Shown one piece after another: positions 36,257 to 43,806 of a stretch of DNA of 64,000 nucleotides. Numbering within the stretch: position 1 is the stretch's first letter; every line of letters starts with the position of its first letter. The position numbers and the translations under genes were made by a program. The stretch is from CP2-2F sp034432555 (GTDB taxonomy: Bacteria; Chloroflexota; Anaerolineae; Aggregatilineales; UBA2796), in the NCBI GenBank assembly GCA_034432555.1, contig DAOUBW010000038.1, positions 1-64,000 of the forward strand. The letters run 5' to 3'. The notes below the pieces were generated by a model. That model ran no database searches and was not told the origin of the DNA. It saw only the letters and a program-made list of their open reading frames with translations.

Positions 36257-37420
36257 ATGACTGACTCTCTCAGCGTTCGCAAGGTCGAGACGCCGCAAGA
36301 CTTCAAGGTTTTCCTAGAATTTCCGTGGACGCATTACCGCAACGATCCCAACTGGATTCCGCCGCTCGTCTCCAGCCGCCGCCACCTACTGGATAAAAAG
36401 AAAAATCCCTCATGGCAATACATGACAGGTGATTATTACCTTGCATGGCGCGCTCAGCAGCCCGTTGGCACAATTGCCGCCTTCATCAATCACCGCCACA
36501 ACGAAACGCATAACGAAAAACTCGGTTGGTTTGGCTTTTTTGAATGTGAGGATAACCAAGAAACTGCCACCGCCCTGCTGCGGACGGCTGCCGACTATGC
36601 GCGGGAACACGGCTGTGAGGCAATGCGCGGACCCGCCAACTTCACCCTGAACGACGAGTGCGCCTTGCTCATCGAGAATTTTTCGCCACCGATGCTGTTG
36701 ATGCCCTACAATCCGCCTTACTACCAACGCCTGATTGAAGACAGCGGGCTGGGGCTGGCAAAGGTGATGGACTTGGTAAGCTACATGGCAAAACCAAGTG
36801 GCTACCTTGATGAAAATGGGAATATTCCTGAACGGCTGCTGCGCGTGATCCAGAAGGTCAGCCAAAAATATCAGGTGACGGTGCGCCGCGCCGTTGTGAA
36901 AGAACTGCACAAGGAAGTGCATCTTCTAGCAGAAATTTACCGCGCTGCCTGGGCAAATAACTGGGGCTTTGTGCCGCCAACGGATGTTGAGATTGACGAT
37001 CTATTCACCCAACTCCGCCAATTTTTCGATCCACGTCTGGGCGAGTTTGGCATTGTGGAGGGTAAAGTGGTGGGCTTCATGCTGGCGCTGCCAAACATGA
37101 ATCAGGTCTTGCAGCGCGCCTATCCACATCCACGCGTGCCAGAGTGGTGGACGCTGCTTAAGGCGTTTTGGCATTGGAAAATTCGCCCGAAGATCACCGA
37201 ACAGCGGATTGTGATGTTCGGCGTGAAGCCGGAGTACCAGCGCATGGGCGTTGCGCCTGCCATTCTGCTCATGCATATGGAATCCACCATGAAAACACCC
37301 TATCCCGATGTGGATTTAGGCTGGGTGTTGGAGACGAACGCTGCCATTGATACACTTGCCAAGTCGTTCAACAGCCCGATCTACAAACGCTACCGTTTTT
37401 ACCAAATGCCGCTGAGTTAA
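36257..37420 (+). CDS. GNAT-fold acyltransferase
   Basis: A 387-residue cytosolic protein. The N-terminal region has FLEFPWTHYRNDPNWIPPL and an N-acetyltransferase-like module (GTIAAFINHRHNE, GWFGFFECEDNQETATALL). A second half ends with MFGVKPEYQRMGVAPAILLMHME, which looks like the acetyl-CoA pyrophosphate-binding segment (R/Q-x-x-G-x-A motif). Tandem GNAT folds are likely. The target amine is unknown. I use ATG 36257 because the GTG at 36227 coincides with the predicted transcription start. It is followed after four bases by the MFS gene, so the two are probably cotranscribed. Confidence 0.75.
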   Translation: MTDSLSVRKVETPQDFKVFLEFPWTHYRNDPNWIPPLVSSRRHLLDKKKNPSWQYMTGDYYLAWRAQQPVGTIAAFINHRHNETHNEKLGWFGFFECEDNQETATALLRTAADYAREHGCEAMRGPANFTLNDECALLIENFSPPMLLMPYNPPYYQRLIEDSGLGLAKVMDLVSYMAKPSGYLDENGNIPERLLRVIQKVSQKYQVTVRRAVVKELHKEVHLLAEIYRAAWANNWGFVPPTDVEIDDLFTQLRQFFDPRLGEFGIVEGKVVGFMLALPNMNQVLQRAYPHPRVPEWWTLLKAFWHWKIRPKITEQRIVMFGVKPEYQRMGVAPAILLMHMESTMKTPYPDVDLGWVLETNAAIDTLAKSFNSPIYKRYRFYQMPLS

Positions 37421-37424
37421 CTGC

Positions 37425-38771
37425 ATGGTGGATCACAACGAACCCAGCGAAGGATTACCCCGCAACTCTGATGAACTGATGGCGCACGGTGGCGCGGAGA
37501 TGAGCGACGTCCTCTCGGTTGCCGCCAGCCTGAACGCCAAAACGCTGAAAGAGCTGCTCCGCAATCGCAATTTTGTGCCGCTTTGGATCGGGCAACTGGT
37601 CAGCTATTTGGGCGATCAATTCATGCTGATCGCAGTCTTAGCAGTCATTAATCAACTGACCGGCGGCGGGAATGTCTATATCGTGTTGTTAGCGGTCTCA
37701 CTGGCTGCGCCGCAAATTCTTTTCGGGCTAATCGGCGGCGTGCTGGTCGATAAACTCGACCGTAAATGGACGATGATCATCACTGACATGGTACGGGCGA
37801 TTGCCATGTTTAGTATGCTGTTAGTGGCGGGCGATCCAGCGCGGATATGGGTGTTTTATCCCGCCATTTTTGCCATTGGCACCTCACAGATGTTGTTCTA
37901 CCCAGCGCGTGCCTCTGCCATGCCCGCCTTAGTCAGCAAGCGCAACCTTGGCGCTGCCAACGCTTTGTTAGAGGCGGGCTTCGTGGTGGCGCTCATTTTT
38001 GGGTCGGGTGCGGCGGGCTTATTGGTGGAGCGTTTGGGTGAAGATTTCGCCTTCACTTTCAACGGCTTTGCCTTCCTTTTTTCGGCATTGATGATCTTGA
38101 TCATTCGCGTGCCGCCGCGCCAAGTGCATCAGAGCAAAGGGAAAGGCAGCAGTTACCGCCGAGTGTTGCGCGAACTGCGCGAGGGTTTGGTCTACATCTG
38201 GCAGACGCGCTCCATGCGTTACATCATGGGCTTAAGCGTCATTGTGGCGGCGGGCTTGGGCGCGGTGATTGCCCTCGTGCTGGAATACCTGACCAACGAG
38301 CTAAAAGTAGGCGCGCAAGGCTTCGGCATTGTCATCGGCATTTTAGGCGTGGGCATTGTCATCGGCGGCATCCTGATCCAGCGCCTCTCCAAATTCTTGC
38401 CCACCAATCGGTTAGTAGCGCTGGCGATCTTCTTGCAAGGTGTGGCAGTTGGCGCGTTCGTCTTTCATCCGCCGTTTGGTGCCGTGCTATTCCTCACTGC
38501 GCTAATCGGCTTCAGCCTAATTGTGGCGCGTGCCGTGTTGAGTACACTCACCCAAGCAATTCCACCTGAAGAATATCGCGGGCGCGTGCAGAGCGCCTAC
38601 AACCTGATCTTCTCTGCGCCGCTGACGTTGGCAATTGGCGTGGCAACCTTGTTGGTCAGCATATCCAGCCGCGAACTGGTGATGGGTAGCTTTGGGATTG
38701 GGCTGATGTTAACTGCATACCTCTCGGTGCGCTTATTACGCGGTGTGGATGAAGCAATTTATGGCGGCTAG
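37425..38771 (+). CDS. MFS transporter
   Basis: A 448-residue polytopic membrane protein with a 45-residue polar N-terminus. NFVPLWIGQLVSYLGDQFMLIAVLAVI starts the first membrane helix in the style of MFS_3 exporters. The intracellular loop 2-3 motif is GGVLVDKLDRKWTMIITDM. About twelve hydrophobic segments are visible. It is probably a drug or metabolite exporter using the proton gradient; the substrate is unknown. It is sandwiched between a GNAT gene (4 bases upstream) and an RNA methyltransferase gene (3 bases downstream), forming a tight three-gene operon with unrelated-looking functions. Confidence 0.88.
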   Translation: MVDHNEPSEGLPRNSDELMAHGGAEMSDVLSVAASLNAKTLKELLRNRNFVPLWIGQLVSYLGDQFMLIAVLAVINQLTGGGNVYIVLLAVSLAAPQILFGLIGGVLVDKLDRKWTMIITDMVRAIAMFSMLLVAGDPARIWVFYPAIFAIGTSQMLFYPARASAMPALVSKRNLGAANALLEAGFVVALIFGSGAAGLLVERLGEDFAFTFNGFAFLFSALMILIIRVPPRQVHQSKGKGSSYRRVLRELREGLVYIWQTRSMRYIMGLSVIVAAGLGAVIALVLEYLTNELKVGAQGFGIVIGILGVGIVIGGILIQRLSKFLPTNRLVALAIFLQGVAVGAFVFHPPFGAVLFLTALIGFSLIVARAVLSTLTQAIPPEEYRGRVQSAYNLIFSAPLTLAIGVATLLVSISSRELVMGSFGIGLMLTAYLSVRLLRGVDEAIYGG

Positions 38772-38774
38772 GCG

Positions 38775-39806
38775 ATGACTCAAACGATCCTGACGTGCAG
38801 CCCTGACTCGGATGATCTCGCCCTGCGCGAAGTGCGCCGCGCCGTACCTATGGGCAGCCTGAACGCCGAAATTGCCGATGGCTTGCTGCTGCTTGAGGCA
38901 GAGTTTGAAGCACTTGCCGGCGTGTGGCGTACCAACCCGCCAATCTTTGTGCGGCACATTTGCCCTGTTCACACAAAACTTGCCTTGCCTGCTACAGAGG
39001 ATGAAGAGACCTTGCTCATTTTGCTCCGCAGTGCCTGTGAGGATGCCCTCGTGCCGCGCCTGCTGGACGATCAGCCGTTCTCGGTGCAGACGCGCCTCTT
39101 TGCCGATGACTTCCCGCTGAAGCCTTTTGACATTAACGGCGAATTGGCGGACATTGTGCCGAACGCGCCGCTGGATGTGCGCCAGCCAACCCAGATTATC
39201 TCAGTTGTGGTTGGGCGCGCCCACGGCACACTGACGGCGTGGCTAGGCGTTTCGGCGGCTGCCGATAACCTCTCGGATTGGGCAGGCGGCGCACGGCGCT
39301 TTGCGCGTGAACAAGGGCGCATTAGCCGCTCAGAGTTCAAGCTACTGGAGGCGCTCGAAGTCTTTGGCGTGCAGGTGGCTGCGCGTGGCTATGCCCTTGA
39401 TTTGGGCGCTGCGCCGGGCGGCTGGACTCATGTGCTGCGCGAACACGGCATGTACGTAACGGCGATTGATCCGGCAGCGCTTGACGCACGGGTGCTGAGT
39501 GATTCAGGCGTGCGCCACAAGCGGATGACTGCAGAGGCATATTTGCGTGCTGACACGGACACCTTCGATTTGATCGTGAACGATATGCGGATGGATGCAC
39601 GCGACTCGGCGCGCCTGATGAACGACTATGCGCGGCTGCTCAGGCGCGATGGTGTGGCGATCATGACGCTCAAACTGCCTGAAACAGGGCGGATTGGCGT
39701 GCTAGATCACACCCTCGACTTGCTAGAGCATGCCTACCATATTGCAGGCGCACGCCAACTTTTCCACAACCGCAGCGAGATCACGCTCTACCTGAAGCCG
39801 CGCTGA
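38775..39806 (+). CDS. RlmM/FtsJ-type RNA 2'-O-methyltransferase
   Basis: A 343-residue protein. The N-terminal 170 residues look like a THUMP-like RNA-binding region, as in RlmM. The C-terminal FtsJ-type Rossmann domain contains the SAM motif ALDLGAAPGGWTHVL. The K-D-K-E catalytic tetrad can be placed in SRSEFKLLEAL (K), LIVNDMRMD (D), IMTLKLP (K) and NRSEITLYLK (E). The closest role I can name is 23S rRNA ribose methylation; the exact nucleotide is not certain. It starts three bases after the MFS stop. Confidence 0.8.
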   Translation: MTQTILTCSPDSDDLALREVRRAVPMGSLNAEIADGLLLLEAEFEALAGVWRTNPPIFVRHICPVHTKLALPATEDEETLLILLRSACEDALVPRLLDDQPFSVQTRLFADDFPLKPFDINGELADIVPNAPLDVRQPTQIISVVVGRAHGTLTAWLGVSAAADNLSDWAGGARRFAREQGRISRSEFKLLEALEVFGVQVAARGYALDLGAAPGGWTHVLREHGMYVTAIDPAALDARVLSDSGVRHKRMTAEAYLRADTDTFDLIVNDMRMDARDSARLMNDYARLLRRDGVAIMTLKLPETGRIGVLDHTLDLLEHAYHIAGARQLFHNRSEITLYLKPR

Positions 39807-39857
39807 TCCCCAACCTGTGCATTCTAGCCTAAGGCATTGGGCGCGCCCATTTCCAAA

Positions 39858-39887
39858 TTGACTTTTGGGCTGCCCTTCTGATACAAT
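39858..39887 (+). promoter_or_regulatory. Promoter of rplU-rpmA-rpmE operon
   Basis: TTGACT (39858-39863), 18 bases, TACAAT (39882-39887), with transcription starting near 39894. Confidence 0.75.
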
Positions 39888-39899
39888 GCACTCACTTTG

Positions 39900-39974
39900 C
39901 GCCGCGCATTGCTGTTCGGCGTTTTTACCCGACCAATTTTCCCCGCTGCGGCGTCTGTGGGCTGCGGGCAGCGG
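39900..39974 (+). promoter_or_regulatory. rplU leader with attenuator-like hairpins
   Basis: Within the leader, CGCCG (39900-39904) can pair with CGGCG (39917-39921), followed directly by TTTTT (39922-39926), as in a short intrinsic terminator. Farther down, CCGCTGC (39943-39949) pairs with GCAGCGG (39968-39974). This may be a ribosomal-protein leader controlling the operon; the first stem is short, so confidence is limited. Confidence 0.45.
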
Positions 39975-40007
39975 TGCGAGAAGCGAGAATTGGAGCTAGA
40001 TTACAAG

Positions 40008-40325
40008 ATGTATGCAGTTGTACGCACGGGCGGGCGGCAATACCGCGCCGAGCCGGGCAAAATCATTGACGTGGAAAAGCTGCCTGTTGAGGAAGGCGCT
40101 ACCCTTGCCCTGAACGAAGTCTTGTTGGTGGTACCAGAAGGTGGCGCGCCGCTGATTGGGCGTCCGTTGGTGGCAGGCGCTGTGGTGCAGGCAACCGTCG
40201 TTGGGCATTACCGCGCTCAAAAGATCATTATCTGGAAATACCGCCCCGGCTTGCGCTATCGCCGCCGCCGTGGGCATCGCCAAACCTATACACGCCTGAA
40301 GATCGAAGGCGTGACGGGTATCTAA
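40008..40325 (+). CDS. rplU: 50S ribosomal protein L21
   Basis: A 105-residue L21. The start MYAVVRTGGRQYRAEPG and the ending KYRPGLRYRRRRGHRQTYT are diagnostic. It binds 23S rRNA in the large subunit. The frame opens at 39897, but the conserved N-terminus fixes ATG 40008, with GGAGC upstream. It is first in the rplU-rpmA-rpmE operon, with its promoter about 120 bases upstream and a structured leader. Confidence 0.97.
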   Translation: MYAVVRTGGRQYRAEPGKIIDVEKLPVEEGATLALNEVLLVVPEGGAPLIGRPLVAGAVVQATVVGHYRAQKIIIWKYRPGLRYRRRRGHRQTYTRLKIEGVTGI

Positions 40326-40351
40326 GAACGTTTTTGGGAGGTTTCTGAGCC

Positions 40352-40642
40352 ATGGCACATAAAAAAGGTGGCGGTTCTAGCCGCAATGGGCGCGAAAGCC
40401 ACTCCAAGCGGCTAGGCGTGAAACGTTTCGGGAATGAGTTCGTCATTTCCGGCAACATCATCGTGCGGCAGCGTGGTAACCGCTTTTATCCCGGCCCCGG
40501 CACGCGGCAGGGCAAAGATTTCACCATCTACGCGGTGGAAGAAGGCTATGTGAGCTTTGAATGGGCGCGTGGCGGCATTCGCATTATCGCCGTCCGCCCT
40601 GAACCAAAGGCTGTGCCTGCTACCGAAGCAGCTGCCGACTAA
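40352..40642 (+). CDS. rpmA: 50S ribosomal protein L27
   Basis: A 96-residue L27, starting MAHKKGGGSSRNGRESHSKRLGVKRFG, whose flexible N-terminus (split by design here only in annotation) reaches the peptidyl-transferase centre. The conserved core GNIIVRQRGNRFYPGPG follows. No N-terminal cleavage extension, as known in Firmicutes, is present. A GGGAGG ribosome site lies at the right spacing. It sits 26 bases after rplU, the canonical order. A hairpin at 40678-40700 separates it from rpmE. Confidence 0.97.
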   Translation: MAHKKGGGSSRNGRESHSKRLGVKRFGNEFVISGNIIVRQRGNRFYPGPGTRQGKDFTIYAVEEGYVSFEWARGGIRIIAVRPEPKAVPATEAAAD

Positions 40643-40677
40643 CTACCGAGTGTTTCCCTTGATGCGCCGTGACGCCA

Positions 40678-40700
40678 ACGCACCGAACTCGGCGGTGCGT
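40678..40700 (+). promoter_or_regulatory. Hairpin between rpmA and rpmE
   Basis: An 8-bp stem, ACGCACCG (40678-40685) and CGGTGCGT (40693-40700), in the rpmE leader. No T-run follows, so it may stabilise or process the transcript rather than terminate it. Confidence 0.35.
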
Positions 40701-40729
40701 CCGTTACGCACTGACCTAAGGATATACCC

Positions 40730-41191
40730 ATGAAAGACAGCATTCACCCAAAGTGGTTCTCGGATGCCAAGATCACGTGCCTTGCCTGTGGCACGGTCTG
40801 GACGACGGGTGCGACACGCCCAACCTTGCAGATTGACGTTTGCTCGAACTGCCACCCCTTCTACACCGGTGAGCAGCGCATTGTGGACACTGAAGGGCGC
40901 GTTGACCGTTTCATGAAGCGCCTTGAGACGCGCAGCACCTTTGCCCAGGAGCAGGCTGCCAAGACGGTTGGCTCACCCGAATTTTCGCTGGCAGAGCTGG
41001 GGCTGGGTAAGCAGTATACCGAACTGCTGGCAGCCAATGGCTTATCCACCGCCGGTGATTTCATCGCGCGCCTCCAAGAGAGCGGCGACGAAGGCGTGCT
41101 TGCCATTCGCGGCGTTGGGCGCAAGCTGCTGACCGATGTCAAGAAGAAGCTGCGCCAAAAGGGCTACGAACTGCCCGCCGTGCAGGATTAG
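40730..41191 (+). CDS. rpmE: 50S ribosomal protein L31 fused to alpha-CTD-like HhH domain
   Basis: A 153-residue protein, twice the usual L31 length. Residues 1-75 are a zinc-type L31 with C17, C20, C38 and C41 (CLAC, CSNC) and HPFYTGEQRIVDTEGRVDRF. Residues about 85-150 (LAELGLGKQYTELLAANGLSTAGDF, LAIRGVGRKLLTDVKKKL) resemble the helix-hairpin-helix fold of the RNA polymerase alpha C-terminal domain. The frame is continuous. The first part anchors at the ribosomal subunit interface; what the second part binds is unknown, with rRNA, DNA or a polymerase link as possibilities. Third gene of the operon, before a terminator. Confidence 0.9.
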   Translation: MKDSIHPKWFSDAKITCLACGTVWTTGATRPTLQIDVCSNCHPFYTGEQRIVDTEGRVDRFMKRLETRSTFAQEQAAKTVGSPEFSLAELGLGKQYTELLAANGLSTAGDFIARLQESGDEGVLAIRGVGRKLLTDVKKKLRQKGYELPAVQD

Positions 41192-41216
41192 CCCCTTAGC
41201 CAAAACGCATGACCGT

Positions 41217-41246
41217 TGGGCGGGCAAACCACACCCGCCCATTTTT
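41217..41246 (+). terminator. Terminator after rpmE
   Basis: Stem TGGGCGGG (41217-41224) with CCCGCCCA (41234-41241), then TTTTT (41242-41246). It ends the ribosomal operon before tdk. Confidence 0.85.
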
Positions 41247-41284
41247 GCGCCTTCTTGCCATGCCTCGAAAGGATTTTAAGAGAG

Positions 41285-41854
41285 ATGATTCACCATCGCG
41301 GACGGGTAGAAGTGATTTGCGGCAGCATGTTCAGCGGCAAGACCGAAGAGCTGATCCGCCGCGTGCGCCGCGCTCAAATCGCCCGCCAGCAGGTGCAGGT
41401 TTTTAAGCCCATCATAGATACGCGCTATGGCGTCGCACAAGTCACTTCCCACAATGGACAAGGCTTTGAGGCGCTGCCCTGCACTGATAGCAGTGAGCTT
41501 GCGGCGCGCCTCGCCCCTGAGACCACAGTTGCCGCTATTGATGAGGCGCAATTCTTTGATCGCGGCATCATCGGGCTGACTGAGCGCCTTGCCGAGCGCG
41601 GCTTGCGTGTGATTATCGCGGGGCTTGATCTGGATTTCCGCGCCGAGCCGTTCGGTGCCATGCCCGATCTGATCTGCCTTGCCGAGGAAGTGACCAAACT
41701 CCACGCCATTTGTATGGTGTGTGGCGAGGAAGCAACACGCACACAGCGCCTTGTGAACGGCGAACCAGCCCGCTACGACGACCCGATCATCCTGATTGGC
41801 GCGCAGGAACGCTATGAGGCACGCTGCCGCCATCATCACAGCGTGCCGCGCTAA
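41285..41854 (+). CDS. tdk: Thymidine kinase
   Basis: A 189-residue type II thymidine kinase, phosphorylating thymidine to dTMP for salvage. The P-loop GSMFSGKTEELIRR is at the N-terminus. DEAQFFDRGI holds the catalytic acidic residues, and GLDLDFRAEPFG the lasso-adjacent region. The zinc-binding half has CMVCG, and the C-terminal CRHHH supplies further ligands. The frame opens at 41216 inside the upstream terminator, so ATG 41285 is the realistic start, with AAAGGATTTTAAGAGAG upstream. It is eight bases from the ATL gene, likely in one transcript. Confidence 0.95.
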   Translation: MIHHRGRVEVICGSMFSGKTEELIRRVRRAQIARQQVQVFKPIIDTRYGVAQVTSHNGQGFEALPCTDSSELAARLAPETTVAAIDEAQFFDRGIIGLTERLAERGLRVIIAGLDLDFRAEPFGAMPDLICLAEEVTKLHAICMVCGEEATRTQRLVNGEPARYDDPIILIGAQERYEARCRHHHSVPR

Positions 41855-41862
41855 GAGTCAAC

Positions 41863-42207
41863 GTGGCAACCTTTAATGAGCGCGTCTTTGCCCTTGTGCG
41901 ATGTATTCCGCGTGGTAAAGTCCTCACCTATGGGCGTGTGGCAGCCCTTTTGGGCGTGCCGCGTGGCGCACGGGCGGTTGGTTGGGCGCTGCACAGTGCG
42001 CCGATGAATAGCGATGTGCCATGGCAGCGCGTCGTGAATGGGCAAGGGCGTATCAGCACGCGCTGCGAAACACACGCCGCAGACCTTCAGCGCGAACTGC
42101 TAATTGCAGAAGGGGTGCGCTTCTCGGCAGAGGATGCGCTTGCCCTTGCCGATTTTGCCCATGTGCTGTGGGTGCTGACGCCCGAAGAATTGGCAGCGTT
42201 GCCTTAA
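41863..42207 (+). CDS. Alkyltransferase-like (ATL) DNA-binding protein
   Basis: A 114-residue MGMT-fold protein. KVLTYGRVAALLG and ARAVGWALHSAP are the DNA-binding winged-helix part. Where methyltransferases have the PCHRV active site, this protein has PWQRV at 53-57, so the acceptor cysteine is replaced by Trp. That is the hallmark of ATL proteins. They bind O6-alkylguanine and hand it to nucleotide excision repair, without dealkylating. The start is GTG at 41863. The length is as expected for ATLs. It follows tdk. Confidence 0.92.
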   Translation: MATFNERVFALVRCIPRGKVLTYGRVAALLGVPRGARAVGWALHSAPMNSDVPWQRVVNGQGRISTRCETHAADLQRELLIAEGVRFSAEDALALADFAHVLWVLTPEELAALP

Positions 42208-42226
42208 GGGTGGCTGGTGCCACGCC

Positions 42227-42255
42227 TTGAAAAGCACGCGCAAATGTGCCACAAT
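42227..42255 (+). promoter_or_regulatory. Promoter of PrsW-like gene
   Basis: TTGAAA (42227-42232), 17 bases, CACAAT (42250-42255). Confidence 0.6.
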
Positions 42256-42289
42256 CTGCCCTGAACGTTGGCTGTGAGGTGGCACACTT

Positions 42290-43186
42290 TTGACTTCTCA
42301 ACCCTATCTGCTTGCGCCGCAGCGCGAAGAAGGGGATCGCTATCTACAACGGCGCGTGTGGCGCACCGCGTGGCTTGAAGCGTCCTTGTTATTGGTCATC
42401 ACGGCGGCATTGGTCTTTGGAACGCGCCTGTTTGAGTTAACGTTACCCAACCCTGTTGAGCGCGCCCTTAGTTTTGGCTATGCGGCGCTGCCTTTGTGCT
42501 TGTGGCTTGGCATTTCCTACACAGCCGAACGGCGTGCCTTGCAGCCACGCCGCAACCTGATCGCGGTGTTGGTGCTGGGCGGCTTGGCAGCCAGCGGTGT
42601 TGCCATCCCACTGACGGAACTTTTCAGCCCTGAAGAATGGCTTAGCACCACCACTGGCTTGAACCGCATCATCGGCTACATGCTGACCATTGGTGTGGTG
42701 CATGAGTTTTTGAAATATGCCGTGTTGCGCTACAGCGTGTGGCGCACTGAACTGAACACGCGCCTTGATGCCGTCGCCTATGCAATGGCGGCTGCGATTG
42801 GCTTTGCAACGGCGCTCAATATTCATTTTGCGCTAAACAACACGCTCAATTTGCCGTCTGCGGCGCTCCGTATGACTGAGATCACCTTAGCCCAGGTTGC
42901 CATCAGCCCGATCATGGCTTTCGCGCTCTACGACATGCGTAAGCCGACTGTCTCCATCTTCACGCCGTTGGTCGGCTTGTTGATCGCATCGCTTTTCAAC
43001 GCCCTCTCCATCGTCATCCGCGCCGGCTTGATCGTCTCCGGCGTCTCGCGCACAGCTACTTCCAACAACGCCATTTACGGTTTGGGCATGGCAGTCTTTT
43101 TGGTGGTTGTTTTGTTCACCGCGATGAGTTTCCTCGTCCGCAGTGCTGACGAACGCGAGATGCTGCGCGCCTCTGAGGTGCGCTGA
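42290..43186 (+). CDS. PrsW-like polytopic membrane protein
   Basis: A 298-residue protein with about eight membrane segments. The motif VVHEFLKY at 138-142 and the later DAVAYAMAAAIGFATALNIHF resemble the EExxK and G-F-A-x-x-x-N-x-x-F motifs of PrsW site-1 proteases. The first Glu is replaced by His, so proteolytic activity is uncertain. The TTG start at 42290 is supported by GAGGTGG nine bases upstream and a good promoter at 42227. It is coupled with the next gene through TGATG. In the same operon an exported serine protease follows, suggesting an envelope-proteolysis unit as inference. Confidence 0.7.
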   Translation: MTSQPYLLAPQREEGDRYLQRRVWRTAWLEASLLLVITAALVFGTRLFELTLPNPVERALSFGYAALPLCLWLGISYTAERRALQPRRNLIAVLVLGGLAASGVAIPLTELFSPEEWLSTTTGLNRIIGYMLTIGVVHEFLKYAVLRYSVWRTELNTRLDAVAYAMAAAIGFATALNIHFALNNTLNLPSAALRMTEITLAQVAISPIMAFALYDMRKPTVSIFTPLVGLLIASLFNALSIVIRAGLIVSGVSRTATSNNAIYGLGMAVFLVVVLFTAMSFLVRSADEREMLRASEVR

Positions 43187-43779
43187 TGCGGATCGAAGAC
43201 TATGCCGCGCCGTTGAGCATTCGGCAGCGCTTAGCAAGCTATTTGGTGATTGTGGCAGCCTTAGCAGCCGTGCTGTATGGCTTCAACTACCGTGAAGGCA
43301 TCGTCAGCGCGACCTTTCCATTCATCAACCGTGAGGCGGGCATCACAGCGCGCTACCCTGCGCGCTGGCTGCTGGAAGAAGGTGGCAGCCGCTTTGTGTT
43401 GCGCGCCCAAGACCCAGCCGCGCTGCCCTTCAAAACGACCATTCGCCTACAGTTGATCCCAATTGGCAGCGGCGCACGCCCTGCCGACATTCTTGACCTG
43501 CTGGACGTAGACCGCGCCTCGCGCCTGCCTGCCTACCGTTCGCTCAGCCGCACGCCAACCACCCTGCCCGGCGGACAGCGCGGACAGCAAATGATCTACG
43601 CCTATGCCTTCATAGACCCGAATCCGTTCTTGCAGGCGGAACCGATCACCGTGCGCGCTCTTGATCTGGTTGTGCTGCGTGCTGGTCAGGCAGTTGTGAT
43701 CACCTATGAGGCAAAATCCGATGTGTTCGAGAAGCATCAGCACTATTTTGATTCTTTTTTGCGCTCGCTCACCTTCTGA
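43186..43779 (+). CDS. Membrane-anchored hypothetical protein (PsbP/DUF1795-like fold)
   Basis: A 197-residue protein. A single membrane segment lies at about 18-32 (LASYLVIVAALAAVLYGF). The rest is probably extracytoplasmic, containing GITARYPARWLLEEGGSRFVL and VLRAGQAVVITYEAKSDVFEKHQHYFDSFLRSLTF. This ending resembles the PsbP/DUF1795-like fold common in Chloroflexi exported proteins. I do not know a function. It is coupled (TGATG) to the PrsW-like gene and lies 27 bases before the serine protease gene. Confidence 0.65.
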   Translation: MRIEDYAAPLSIRQRLASYLVIVAALAAVLYGFNYREGIVSATFPFINREAGITARYPARWLLEEGGSRFVLRAQDPAALPFKTTIRLQLIPIGSGARPADILDLLDVDRASRLPAYRSLSRTPTTLPGGQRGQQMIYAYAFIDPNPFLQAEPITVRALDLVVLRAGQAVVITYEAKSDVFEKHQHYFDSFLRSLTF

Positions 43780-43806
43780 GCGCACCGCAAACCGTGTGAG
43801 GTTGTC

